From assembly GCA_036583965.1 (NCBI GenBank), contig JAZBQD010000027.1, positions 22,699,001 to 22,763,000 on the forward strand: 64,000 bases of DNA. Direction: 5' to 3'. Made by a program: the position numbers and the translations under genes. Origin of the DNA: Prunella strophiata. Taxonomy: Eukaryota > Chordata > Aves > Passeriformes > Prunellidae. How positions within the stretch are numbered: position 1 is the first letter of the stretch; each line of letters starts with the position of its first letter. Under the pieces are notes generated by a model that saw only the letters and a list, made by a program, of their open reading frames with translations, ran no database searches and was not told the DNA's origin. Below, piece after piece: positions 15,103 through 25,972 of the stretch.

Positions 15103-15222
15103 GTTTTTTGTTTGTTTGGTTTGGTTTGGTTTTTGGGGTTTTTTTGTTGTTGTTTTTTATTTTGTTTTGGTTTTTTTTGGGGGGGTTTGTTTGTGGGGGG
15201 TTTTTTGTTTTGTTTTGTTCTT
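15103..15222. repeat. T/G low-complexity tract
   Basis: About 120 bp are almost entirely T and G on the plus strand (TTTGTTTGG, TTTGGTTTGG and TTTTTTGGGGGGG blocks), so the minus strand is almost entirely A and C. The minus-strand open frame over it encodes only K/N/P/Q/T-rich low complexity and is not a gene. Confidence 0.85.
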
Positions 15223-15373
15223 TTCTCTTAGGGTAAGTCCTGTTGTAAGTTAATTTAGAAAAAGCACTTTGGTTTCCCTGATTCAAATCAGTACATCCTG
15301 AAAAAGAAAATTACTAGCATAAAATGATGTTTCTATGACATTCTGTATTTTTCTTATATTTTCAAGTGTGGGA

Positions 15374-15393
15374 TTTTTTTTTTTTTTTTTTTT
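15374..15393. repeat. poly(T) tract
   Basis: A run of about 20 T on the plus strand within CRB1 intron 1. It may be the tail of an unrecognised retroposed sequence or simple slippage. Confidence 0.8.
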
Positions 15394-16144
15394 CAGTGCT
15401 GGTTGATTCAACTGCATCTGTTTGCTTTTTAGTCTTTAATTTATGTTGGGCTGTAAACTGTCCAAGTAACAATTTGAGTGATGCAGCAACAGAAGGTGAC
15501 CCAGATTACACAACACTGAACGCTAATGCCAAGTCTTCTTGTTTAATGGCAGCTGCTCAAAGCTTTGTGTTATTGCTATTCACATGCAACAGACACAAAT
15601 CAAACAGCCTCCTCAGGCACACATCCTGCAGATCTTCATTTTAAACATGTTCAAGAGCTCCTGCTTTTCACACACACACAGCAGCCTCACCAGCTGAGGC
15701 CATTTAGCCTCCTTGGCTTCTATTTACTCTCAGCCATCTGACACAATTATCAAGGAAACCCATTGTGACTTCCTCTATTTTGCACACTTCTGTTTATGTG
15801 GAAGTTTGCCGAGAACATTTTTTCTCTATAAAAGTAGTTGGACTTTCATGTTCCCTCATAATGGACATATTTTACAACACCAAATACATCACAGTTGTTT
15901 AATAACTGCTTTCTCTAGAGGCTGTAGTTTAAAAAGTATATATAGTAAAGCAATACTACTGAAAAACATAAAAAGAACAGTTTATGCAGAAGATAAATTA
16001 GTCTAGATTTAAATCAGAATGGTTTCAATTTACTGAATGAGTGGTATCAAAAATCAGATTTTAAAGTATAGGTACAGTTTTAGCAAAATAATTTATGACT
16101 GTCCCTTGAATATGCGAAGCAACAAAATGCTTTCATTCCTTATT

Positions 16145-16167
16145 AAAAAAAAAAAAAAAAAAAAAAA
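16145..16167. repeat. poly(A) tract near CRB1 exon 1
   Basis: A run of 23 A on the plus strand, about 190 bp inside CRB1 intron 1 from the exon 1 donor. On the transcribed (minus) sense it is poly(U). Confidence 0.85.
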
Positions 16168-16358
16168 GTCAAAGCATGGAGATCAGGAAAGCTATCAAGT
16201 AACGAGTTCATACAACTTAGTTTCATGGACCAAATTTTTTTGGCATCTCCATCAAATTTTTAAAGCCTTCTGACAACACAAGCTTTCTGCTAGAAGTGCA
16301 CATCTAACCATCTCCCCAGAGGACATGTCAGAACAATAAGAAAAAGTGCAAATCTTAC

Positions 16359-16428
16359 TTTTTAGATGGATGAGCAGCAAAAAACTGAGGTAGAAGATGA
16401 GTAGAGAGTTAATTCTTGAATGAGCCAT
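16359..16428 (-). CDS. CRB1: CRB1 coding exon 1 (signal peptide)
   Basis: CRB1 is a large single-pass EGF/laminin-G protein of the apical Crumbs polarity complex, important for photoreceptor and Mueller-glia junctions. On the minus strand an ATG at 16428-16426 opens a hydrophobic leader reading MAHSRINSLLIFYLSF, then LLLIHLK. Human CRB1, as I recall it, starts MALKNINYLLIFYLSF, so the match is specific. The frame ends at a GTAAGA donor (16358-16353) after 23 codons plus one base, 70 nt in all, equal to the human coding exon 1 length and phase as I remember them. A second in-frame ATG two codons upstream (16434) is an alternative start. Exon 2 with the EGF repeats lies outside the window to the left, so only this exon is annotated. 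The divergent neighbour ZBTB41 is the expected syntenic partner. Confidence 0.88.
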
Positions 16429-17110
16429 ATTCATCTTGATAGGACATCCTCTGCCGAGTTGCCTGTTGTCCAAAGGGCTGGTGCTGATCCTCACTGCTTT
16501 CTCCTCATGTCTGAAGCCAAGGGCACACCCGGGGCACCCGGCCCCCTACGAGCCATCTGTGCCCCTCCTCAGCCTGCTCCCCGCAAACCTGCAGACTTGA
16601 TTCCAGAGGCACTTGTGCTTGCGAAGGTTGTACTTCGGCAGGTCCCAGTGATGTTTCAAACCCGGCGCAGATTCGTGTGGGAGCTGGACTGGAGTCTCTC
16701 CCCGGCCGTGCTGGGGGATGAATGGTGCGCTCGGCTCTGTTCTGCTCTGCTCGGCTCTGCTGTGTTCTGCTCGGCTCTGCTCCGCTCTGTTCCGCTGTGC
16801 TCTGCTCTGCCCGGCTCTGCTGTGCTCTGTTCGGCTCTGCTCTGCTCGGCTCTGCCCCGGCTCTGCTGGGCTCTGCTCTGCTCTACTCTGCTCGGCTCTG
16901 CTCTGCTCTGCCCCGGCTCTGCTGGGCTCTGCTCTGCTCGGCTCTGCTCTGCTCTGCCCCGGCTCTGCTGTGCCTGCCCCGCAGCGCAGCCACGGCACAG
17001 CCGCCCGGACAGCCCAAACCTCAGCGCTCCCTGTCCCCACCAAACCCTGCCACACGGCTCTCCTAACCCACAGTGCAAACACCTGACCTTTCCTTGCACA
17101 GCTCACAGAC
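16429..17110 (-). promoter_or_regulatory. CRB1: CRB1 5'UTR and promoter candidate, GC-rich
   Basis: Immediately upstream of the CRB1 start codon the composition changes from AT-rich to GC-rich, with scattered CpG, until about 17110. This is the natural place for the 5'UTR and core promoter. I see no TATA box or clear CRX/OTX-type TAATCC site, and the transcription start cannot be placed. The pentanucleotide array at 16726-16980 lies inside this block. Confidence 0.5.
16726..16980. repeat. degenerate pentanucleotide array (CTCTG/CTCGG)n
   Basis: About 250 bp are built from GCTCTGCTCTGCTCGG-like words, a 5-bp period with C/T and G/T variants. Larger units beginning GCCCCGGCTCTGCTG recur near 16853, 16909 and 16954, so there is higher-order duplication. 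Because 5 is not a multiple of 3, every frame repeats the same pentapeptide (CSALL-like on plus, SRAEQ-like on minus). This explains the overlapping open frames at 16420-17160; none is a credible protein. The array sits about 300 bp upstream of the CRB1 start codon. Confidence 0.9.
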
Positions 17111-20100
17111 ACTTTCTGCTTTCTGCATTTTTTCTGTTACATTACACCGTTAGCACATGAAGTGAAAAGATGAAACATCCACATTCTCAGTCATTTTTGT
17201 TAGTGAGATGTTAGCCTGCTCTCTTCCCCGGTATTGTTTTTTTGTTTTGTTGGTATTGTGTACACTGGAGTGGCTAAAAGCACACTCCCAGGAGCTGGCA
17301 CAGGACCTCTGAGCTTCATCTGGTTATGTTACAATCTTGAACTGCTCGTGGGGGAACCAGTCACTTACAGAACCAGGAGGTGTCACAGCAGGATCGATAA
17401 GAGGAGGGAATGGTGGCAGGGCATGGACTCCATTTGGTTTAGCCAGGGCTGGTATTAAACAGCTGCTATTAAGTGCCATCAGCCTGCCTGTACTCGGGGA
17501 GCCTTCCCCAGGTGCCCCGTTGGCTCCTCACCCCTCGTGGCACAGGCAGTGTCTGTGTGTGCCCAGCGCTCTCTGGGCAGTGCCTCAGCCATGGATCACA
17601 GCTTTGTTCACAGATAAAATCCTGCTCCTGCTCTAGCAGAAGGGAGAGTGAGGGCACACAGCAGCAGCCCCAGGGGCTGTACTCATACCATGATCCAGTA
17701 CAAACTCTGGCCCTCAGTCTGTGTGTCCACAGCAATGGGTGCCACAGCACCAGTCTGGCTCTGGGGCCAAGACAGAGATGAGCTGCCTATTGAGCAGTGA
17801 ATCTGCTCTTTCCACCACCTTCACCTCTACCAGTCCTCCTGATCTTTGGCTCTTGGCACTTACCCTCTTTGCCTCAGTGAGAATCCAGGCATTCCCAAGC
17901 CCAGGAACAGCCTGAAAAATCTGCTTGCTCATTGCTAGGTTATACTATATGTTGAGGTAACACTCAATACATTTGGTACTGTGTTTGTCCTCCTCACTGC
18001 AGCAGAATGTTAATCCCTGATTCAGGAAGCCTTTGATACTGAGTTTAATTTTACATGTACACTTAACAAAGTACAGGCTGAGAGTCAAGTATATGCTGAA
18101 GGCCTCAGATGAGTAGGGAGCAAGCCGACTGTTGATGCCAACATGAATTCACTAAAGCTGTTTATAATAGGCAGGTACTTTTACATCACTCATTAAGCTC
18201 AGTGATCTGATTCATTTAAAAATTTCTCCTGCAGCAAAGCTCCTCCTTCTTTCCCATCTCATTCATTTATGTGTAGCTGCACTCACCCACTGCTGACCCT
18301 GTGGCAAACCTTTCCAGACCCTCTCTCCCTTCTCCTGGCACCAGCAGTCCAAGCAGCTCTTTCCTCTGCTTCCCAGGAAGCCTCCACCCTCCTGCTCCCC
18401 TGAGCTCCCCTAGCTCTGCTCACCAGCTCTGACCTCTCTGATGGCAGCCCAGGCTGGATTTCCTGGCCAAATGTCATGGGCTATGAACATTATGATGAAT
18501 AGGGGTCCTAGTGGAAAGTACTTAGATAATTATTAAGTTACATATAATTAAATGGCTAATTGTAGTTTTCAGCTCTTTCACTTTTTGTAATCCCCTTTCT
18601 TTTATATTTACATTTGTAGTTGTTTGGATGTTTTCTGCTCCTGGCCATCTGTCTACTTTGTTTCTGCTTGAAATTATGCAGTAAGATATGTAATCATTAC
18701 AACGTGAGCATGAAAATACCACTGTCATCAGGGAATTCTTTTGTCAGGCTAAATTATGCAGTTTAGCTCAGTGCTGACTGCCTGCTTTAAGTGCATTATT
18801 ATTTAAATTTGTCACCATATAACTTACTTAGACAACAATATTTTCTGGATTCATATTCTAGTCAATTTGAAAAACAAATCCTGTGAGTATTCAGAAAGAT
18901 AGACCCCAAATTTAAGCAAATACAAAGTTTTCAGTTCTGAGGTATATATGTTAAGTATTTCAAGAAAACAGTCACATCTATTAAATCTGGATATTTTTCT
19001 GAAAAATACACAAGTACCTGTAAAATCTGTACCCTAAGGGAACGTAGGAGTTCTCAGACATGGGGATATGCCACCAATCTGAGAACTTAAATGTATTGTG
19101 TTAACACATATGTTGACACTGGAACTAAATACTGTGTAGCTCTGTGGTAATTACAAAACATTCAGCAAGTATATGAACTCCTCCTAGGTATTTGGAAAGT
19201 TTTTAAAATGTAATCACTTTTAGAATAACTAAAAGAGCTGCTTTTTTCAACCAGTTTGAAACTTAGCTCTACATTTCCCAATGCCTTTTTTCAAATGTTT
19301 CTTCTTTTTCCTGAGCTATTCATATCCCAGAATTTAATGGGGAATAGACTAAATTAACTTATCACTGCCCTAATTCCTTTAAGTTGCCTACAGGAGGAGG
19401 CTTGAATTTCTGCATGCATATCATTTGTACACAGTGAAACATAACATCTAAATGTAATTTCCATGCTTTCTCAGTACAGCTTAGCTTTGATGAGATTCTG
19501 CAGTCACAAGTCAGAGGCTATGCCATTTTCTCAGGGAAAAGGGGTTTGTGTTGTCATTTGCTTTCCCTAACTGCTGCCTTTTCTGTTCTGATTGCTTCCA
19601 TGCAAAAATGACAGTGGTGTGGTATCAGACTACACTAGTCAGTGTCATCTCTTCTAAGACATTTTATGCAACTCTGTCCAACTAATTTCATTATCTAACA
19701 TCTTTTGCTTGCAGTGTTTTCAATTTTCAGATGACAGCAGTACTAATTAATTGTGTATCTTCTGCTTCTCACTGCTAGGCATGTTTTCTGATTGTTCAAT
19801 GTTGCTCCAATTTAAAGTGCAATTTTTTATTGATGCCATGCTGGTCAAATATATTTACAGGTGATTTTCCTAAGTAATTGGCACTTCTTTTCCAATGTTT
19901 TTGTAGTTTTAAAGTAAACTACAAAATGAACAGAAATTAGAATAGTTAAGTAATTCATGTAAAGTGTAAAATCATCTTGCAAGTGGAAGATGTGAGTTTA
20001 CAAAATGCCTGATGCTGACTAACCTGAAGCTTTTATTAAAAATCCTTTTGTTCACTGGCAGGTAAGGCACTGGTAATAGTCAGGAACAGGTGGGTGATTT

Positions 20101-20124
20101 CATGGAGGAGTGGAAGAGTGACTG

Positions 20125-20265
20125 AGCTGAAAATAACATTTGCCCTGGCGAGGTTTTGGATATGCAGAACTCAGCTGGACAGTGGCCCTTTGTGACCTGC
20201 TCAAACTAGATGTGCTTTGAGCAGCTGGTCCCTTCCCACCATATATTCCTGTGATTCTCTGAATA
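20125..20265 (+). mobile_element. CR1-like retroposon 3' end
   Basis: The plus strand contains CTGGTCCCTTCCCACC followed by ATATTCCTGTGATTCTCTG, matching the CR1 3' end with its ATTCTGTG-type octamers in forward orientation. The preceding CAGCTGGACAGTGGCCC and TTTGAGCAGCTGG words fit the same tail. The left boundary is uncertain. Confidence 0.6.
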
Positions 20266-23200
20266 TAGAGATTTCCTATAGCATTAGATTTCCTGCACAA
20301 GCTGCATCCTGTATTAGCTCAGTCCCCAGTTCTCCATGGCTAATGCAGAAAGCCTCTATTTTCAAAGTAGTCCCTGATTTTCCCTAGGGTCTTTCATTTT
20401 CTTGCTCATATTTAATGGTGCTTCTTGTGTACATCTTCTCTAAAGTTCTTGCTGAATTTCATCAGGGATGAAACTGGGATTCTAAATTTCACTGGTGTTC
20501 CCAGTTCACCAATGGGAGAGCTTAATTTATAAAAAAACTATGGAGCATTCAAGCATGAAGACACTCTGGTCTGACATCCTGGTTTGGGCATTAAAATACA
20601 TTCTAAAGTATTTATTGAAAACTGAGGATGATGGAGTTTCCTAGAACAATGGACCTGACCAAGTCATCCAGATCATCTTCCTGTTTGTGGTACTTTGTGC
20701 ACTTCTTTATTGAAAACTGATAGATAATTTTATTCTTCAGCTTGTTGCACTTTGGGCAATTGCAAGAGGACAAACCAAGGCAATGGATAAACCAATGTGA
20801 ATAAGGGATGGCTGAAAGGTCTTGTAGATAGAGTTGTATTGTAAGAGGAAGTTTTTTACCTCATTACCAAAACCACTGTAGATCTATTTGCATTTTAATT
20901 AGCCTCTTTGCAACAAGAACAACTCTGATTGCATTGATTTCCTGCAGCGCTTGCAAAGAACCCACAAAAGAACTGGGCAAGAGGGAACTGGAATCTCCTT
21001 TGGTCCATACTTTTCCAGAGACAAATATTTGATGACTATATTGAACTTCTTAGTCTGTAAGTGTTACTTCTTTTGGGCTTTCTTTTCCTTTTTATTAGGG
21101 TACAAATATTTGTGGTTTTGAACTCGTGCTGTGCTCCATTTATGCCTTTCTCAGCCAGAGAAAAGCACCAGAGCATGACCTGTTGGTTCTGCCTATCTTC
21201 AGATTACTAATGTTTTTATGATACTGGAGGGCTTTATCTGAAAATGTTAAATCATTTTGCAAAACCTGCCAAGCATATTGCTTTCTTAAATGTAATGTAT
21301 TTTTTGAAATTATGACTACTTTTTTGATTCCCATGGTAGCCACTTTCTTACTGAGTAATGAGGGATTTCTATGTGCCAACCTAAAATACAAATTTAACCA
21401 AAGATTACAGGAGCATCAAGCTGATTTGCTCAGATAGATCTAATTTTGGATGTGATGGAAATAGTGGGAGCAATGAAAGCTGTTTCAGTTTTCATATGGA
21501 GTCTCTCCTAAGTATTTTACCTATAGGCAAGGAAAACAAAGTGGCTGTGCAAGGCAGGACAGGATTCCCCTGGGGCCTGCAGAAATCAATAAAGAGTGTG
21601 ATTCACTTATTCTTATCTTTGATGAATTTTTGTGAAACAACATGTTTTTATCATATTGTGTGTGGCTGGAAAGCTGGGATCAGGAAGCAGGGAATCAAGA
21701 GGCACCACCAGGGAAGCAATTTTAATCAGATGAATGCTAGGTCAGGCCTCGTCAATGCAGATGAAAATTGGCAATTAGTATTCTGTACCTTGCTGCTAAT
21801 GAACCATCTAATCAGGAAGTTTCTGTCTGTACCAATAAGCTTCCTGTGAGTGCCAAGATTATAGAGTGCTTGAGAAAATGAGGCAAATTGTGTTTTTACA
21901 AAAGCACTGATATATTAAGTTCTAAATGGGTTGTACATTTATTTTTCCCTCTATGCTTTTCACTTCAGCAGACTAGACATGTTAAAAGTCTTACAAATCC
22001 TCTAATTCTCTTTTTAATATCCTTCAGAGTGAGGTAACTCGTGCTACAAAGCAGAAAGACCTAAACATGAAAGTATTAGAATTATATTGAAAATCCCATC
22101 CATTACAGGGAACATAGTTGTATAGTTCAGCCACAGTTTCAAAGATATTTGGAAAAGATTTACATAGGCTTGTAGAATGATTTCATCTGATCAATACAAA
22201 GTGGTTTTAGAAGGAATTCAGACCCAACAATTCCAGCAGGCAACAGTGTAGAGGAGGAGAAAGAGCAAGACTCAGGAAGGCAGGATTAATAACCAAATAT
22301 GCTTGATTTTAACACTCACTGCATGTAAACATTTTACTTCTGGTAAACACTGCAGTTGTCCTGGGGACAGGGCAGGATCATGACTACAGTCAAGTGGAGA
22401 GGCTGGGAAGGAGGAGATGCTGCTAAAACTGTTGTTTAAATTTTGGTCTTTGCAAATAGAGAAAGGTGACAACATACTTGGTTTCACAGGCCAAGAACTG
22501 GGCTGAGTGACACAAAACTAATTCTTACTCTGGTTTTCTTCACTGTACTTGCAGTAATAAATAATTTTGAGGTACCTAAATATGCGATGCAAAACACCAT
22601 AACACTCAAAAAGTAACTTTTGTAACAGGCAAATACAGAAGTTTCTTAATTTTTCATGATCTGTAATATCCCTTATATTTTTTTTTCCCTCTTCTGTATT
22701 CAGTCATTGTGTATTGAGTGTGACAAGATTTTGAAAAGCATCTGACGATCTGGATCTCCTGGATTTGCAGGTTTTCAGCTAAAGGATGTGACTTCCAGAA
22801 AGCACAAAGCAAAATTTCCCTGTAGGCATCTCTGAAGTGTCTTGGTGTGGATCGTGGCAAGCACTAAATTCCTCTTGGAAATCTTGGCCTCTGTGTTAAA
22901 GTATTAGATAATATTATGGGAACAATAAGCAGCAGTAGATGCCCCAAAGGGATTTCAAGTTTCTGCTAAGATTGGGTAAGACAGCATTCATCTTAATGCC
23001 AATGCCTTTCTCAAAGGCTGCAGTTTTGTACTGAACTGAATCCTGAAAGTTTGTCAGTTTGAATTATATTTTTCACAAGGTAAAATGAAATATTCTGGCT
23101 TCCAAACTTGTGCTCATTTTGATTATTTCACACCTACTTCAGCCACTGGTGGTGATGCTGCCCTCAGTGATGATGATGTGTGTGATGTCACCATGTTCCA

Positions 23201-25941
23201 GTGCCAGTGAGAGGAAATCACCCCTGGATGGAGGGGGCACAGTTTGACCTCTAAGCATCATATTGGATGTGAAAGGGGGAAGGGGGAGACATTACTTCTG
23301 TAGTTGACTTATATTCTTCCAGTGTCCAGAGAGCCCCTCAAATCAGCAGGTGGTTTGTTGCTGAACTGCATCTTAATTTTGGTGTGGGCAAGCTGTTGAA
23401 GTTCATGCAGTGCTCTCCATTTTCCTGTATATCAAGTATTTTTCATGTTTTTTCTCCTTATTTTTTTATTTATGGCATTTTTAAAGTAAGTTCTTCCAAT
23501 ACACTGAAAGCCTGGGTGAATATGCTTGTTGTGCATAGGCAGGTGCTGAGACCTCTGGTCTTAGCACCCAGATTGGACTTTAGCACCAACATTCACCAAA
23601 TACAGTTTTGTGGGACTGAGATTTCTAAATTTGAGAGGTTTTGGGGTACAAAAATTTCTAAGCCAGCACTTCCAATGTAATTACCATTATCAAGGAAACA
23701 AGATTTTGCTGTCAAACTGCATCTTCAGTGCCTTGCTGTAAGCAAGTTGTTTAAAAAAGATGTGTTCTCAGTAGCAAACAAGCAATCCCCACAGCAGCAT
23801 GGCCCATACGTGTTGCAGGAGCTCCTCATGCTGGAAGGGTAAGATTTCCTATTAGCTTCCAACTGCACTCAGAATTGAGGATGTTGCCACTGGTGTGACA
23901 GAGTGATGAGAAGCTGCACACCCCCACAGCACTTCTGAAAGATTTTAGTCCCCAGCTAAACCCACTGGGCACAACTCACATGCCTGAAGGAGGGCAAATG
24001 ATGAGCTCTTTCAGAAATTTAGCCCTGCAAGTTATTAAATGGACTGTGGTCTAAAGACACAGCTCATACAGCTCACTCATCCAAAATAAGATTAATTGGA
24101 GTGAATGAAAAGTCTCTGGCAGCATCTGACTATTGAAGAATGGATAAACATGAGCCATGTTAACCTTAACCCCCTTGACTCCTGCAGCAGTAAAGTCAGA
24201 CTTCAGTATTAATTTGGTGAAGTAGATTAATGTAACATGTCCTTCTATAACACTGTCTTTAAATAAGCTGTGAAACCAATAACCTGCAAGAATGATACCA
24301 AATTCCATTCTGACATGGCAATCACAAGTGTTCCAGAAATGGAATTCACTCTCTGAAGGCTGGGCATGCAGCATGTACTGTATTTGCTCTTTTCTCCATT
24401 AGAAGCTATGGAAATAATGAGTCTACCAGACTGCTTGATTTGTGCTCACTCAGTGTGACTCCCTAACAGTCTGGCATTTCTTTAGGACCATATTCCTCTG
24501 TGTGTCACAAGCCATGGTGATTCTGAAAATGGGTATTATACTTGTAATTCAAGACAGGAAAGAAAAACTTTCTATCTGGCCACGCTGATGTAAATTTGAC
24601 ACGTTCTGTAGCAATAATAGGCGATTTTATCCACTTGCATTTATCATGAGCAAAATTAAGTACAATTGCTTTGTGCTGGATGCCATTTAAATGTGAGAGC
24701 CCTTTTCCCACTGAGCACAAATTCAAAGTTAAATGGTGGTCTCCCTAAGCCACCTGGTCCTTGAAGTGAAGCTGGCCAGTAATTTTTGAAGGCTTTGAGA
24801 AGGAAGAGGGTGAGGTTTTGTACTTTATTTTTCTGTGTGTTGTATGTGGGTAGTTGTGAGGTCTTTTAAGTGTATTTTATTTAAAAATTGCTGAAAAAGA
24901 AGTTTTGGCAATTTTTAAAGGTATTACCTTCTTGCTATTTTTTTTCCTTTGAACAAGTAAAATAAGGTGTTTTGAAAAGTTTGAAACATAAATTAAGATT
25001 CCTCCAATGAAACCTTTCAACTAATCCAAGCCACTTCTGATATCACATATTTTCTAGGTAATAAACAAATATTAAAGATTTCAATCTGTGGTTTAGTTCA
25101 GAAAAAGAAAAATATTTTCAAAGGAGAAGAAAGCAATCTCACTCCCAGGTTTACTTTGAAGTCTCTTCTGCATTTCTTGATTCAAATAACATGCACTAGT
25201 GGAAACAGAATTTAAAAACCACTCAGAAGAAGAAAAGCAATATCAGATCTTTAGCATGCAAAGGCACCCAAGTTCCTGTCAGCCCTTTTGCCACAGAACC
25301 CAACAGCACTAAAAACATCCACAGTTGTTGTGGCTGAGGCTGGCAAATGGATGAGTGGCATAAAATCCAACCACAGAAAAGAATGAGCAACCATAACTGC
25401 TCCAGAAGGAAAGCAAGTAGCCTTTTAAAGGCTACAGTGCTCTATCAAGTTTGCCTAATAAAAGGAAATTAATTTACATACTGGTTCTCCCCCTCTGCTG
25501 TTTTTATTGGAAATGAATGCTTCTTTCCAAATAACATTACTCTTGGGATAGCAACAAACTACACCAAAAGAGTAGTACAATCAATCATAACATACCAAAA
25601 TTCACTGAAAGGGGTTTAGCTCCAGTGCCACCCCAGGCAGCAAGTGGGTTTGGGTCATTTTTTCATTTGGGAAGGTCACTCTTACAAGGGGATTGTTATG
25701 GGATCATTTCATAGGGTTATGCTTACTTTGGAATGACTACAAGTTCTTTTCCTGCTACTGCATTTATTTATACAGATATTTTACTAGCTCAGTTGTCATT
25801 TAATTGTTAGGTTTTTTTACATTGGTTAGTATCAGTCCTTAAAAATAACTTTCCTGTAGCCATTTCTTGTACAAGCTTGTTGTACAAGCTGTCTGTTTAT
25901 GTGCATTGGATGGCTAACAATGCAGAATTAATTCTGTATTT

Positions 25942-25943
<2 letters not shown>

Positions 25944-25972
<29 letters not shown>
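25944..25972. repeat. poly(T) tract, 29 bp
   Basis: An uninterrupted run of 29 T in the CRB1-ZBTB41 intergenic region, the longest homopolymer noticed in the window. No adjacent retroposon body was recognised on either side. Confidence 0.9.

Larger units (their letters stand above)
1..16358 (-). other. CRB1: CRB1 intron 1 (partial), no exon recognised
   Basis: This stretch lies downstream of the CRB1 first exon on the minus strand and is read as part of its first intron. It is AT-rich, with stops in all frames. CRB1 exon 2 should be a ~580 bp stop-free, cysteine-rich EGF-repeat exon on the minus strand; no such frame is present, so it must lie left of position 1. Inside are CR1 fragments (6421-6504, 13465-13585, probably 11400-11880), simple repeats (10592-10602, 12055-12094, 15103-15222) and homopolymers. 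The longer minus-strand open frames at 452-802 and 927-1376 match no family I recognise and lack EGF spacing, so they are treated as chance. Confidence 0.7.

Noticed and set aside
16420..17160. Overlapping 100-250 codon frames on both strands (CSALL- and SRAEQ-type pentapeptide repeats)
   Set aside because: Low-complexity translations of a 5-bp repeat, present in all frames; no family resemblance.
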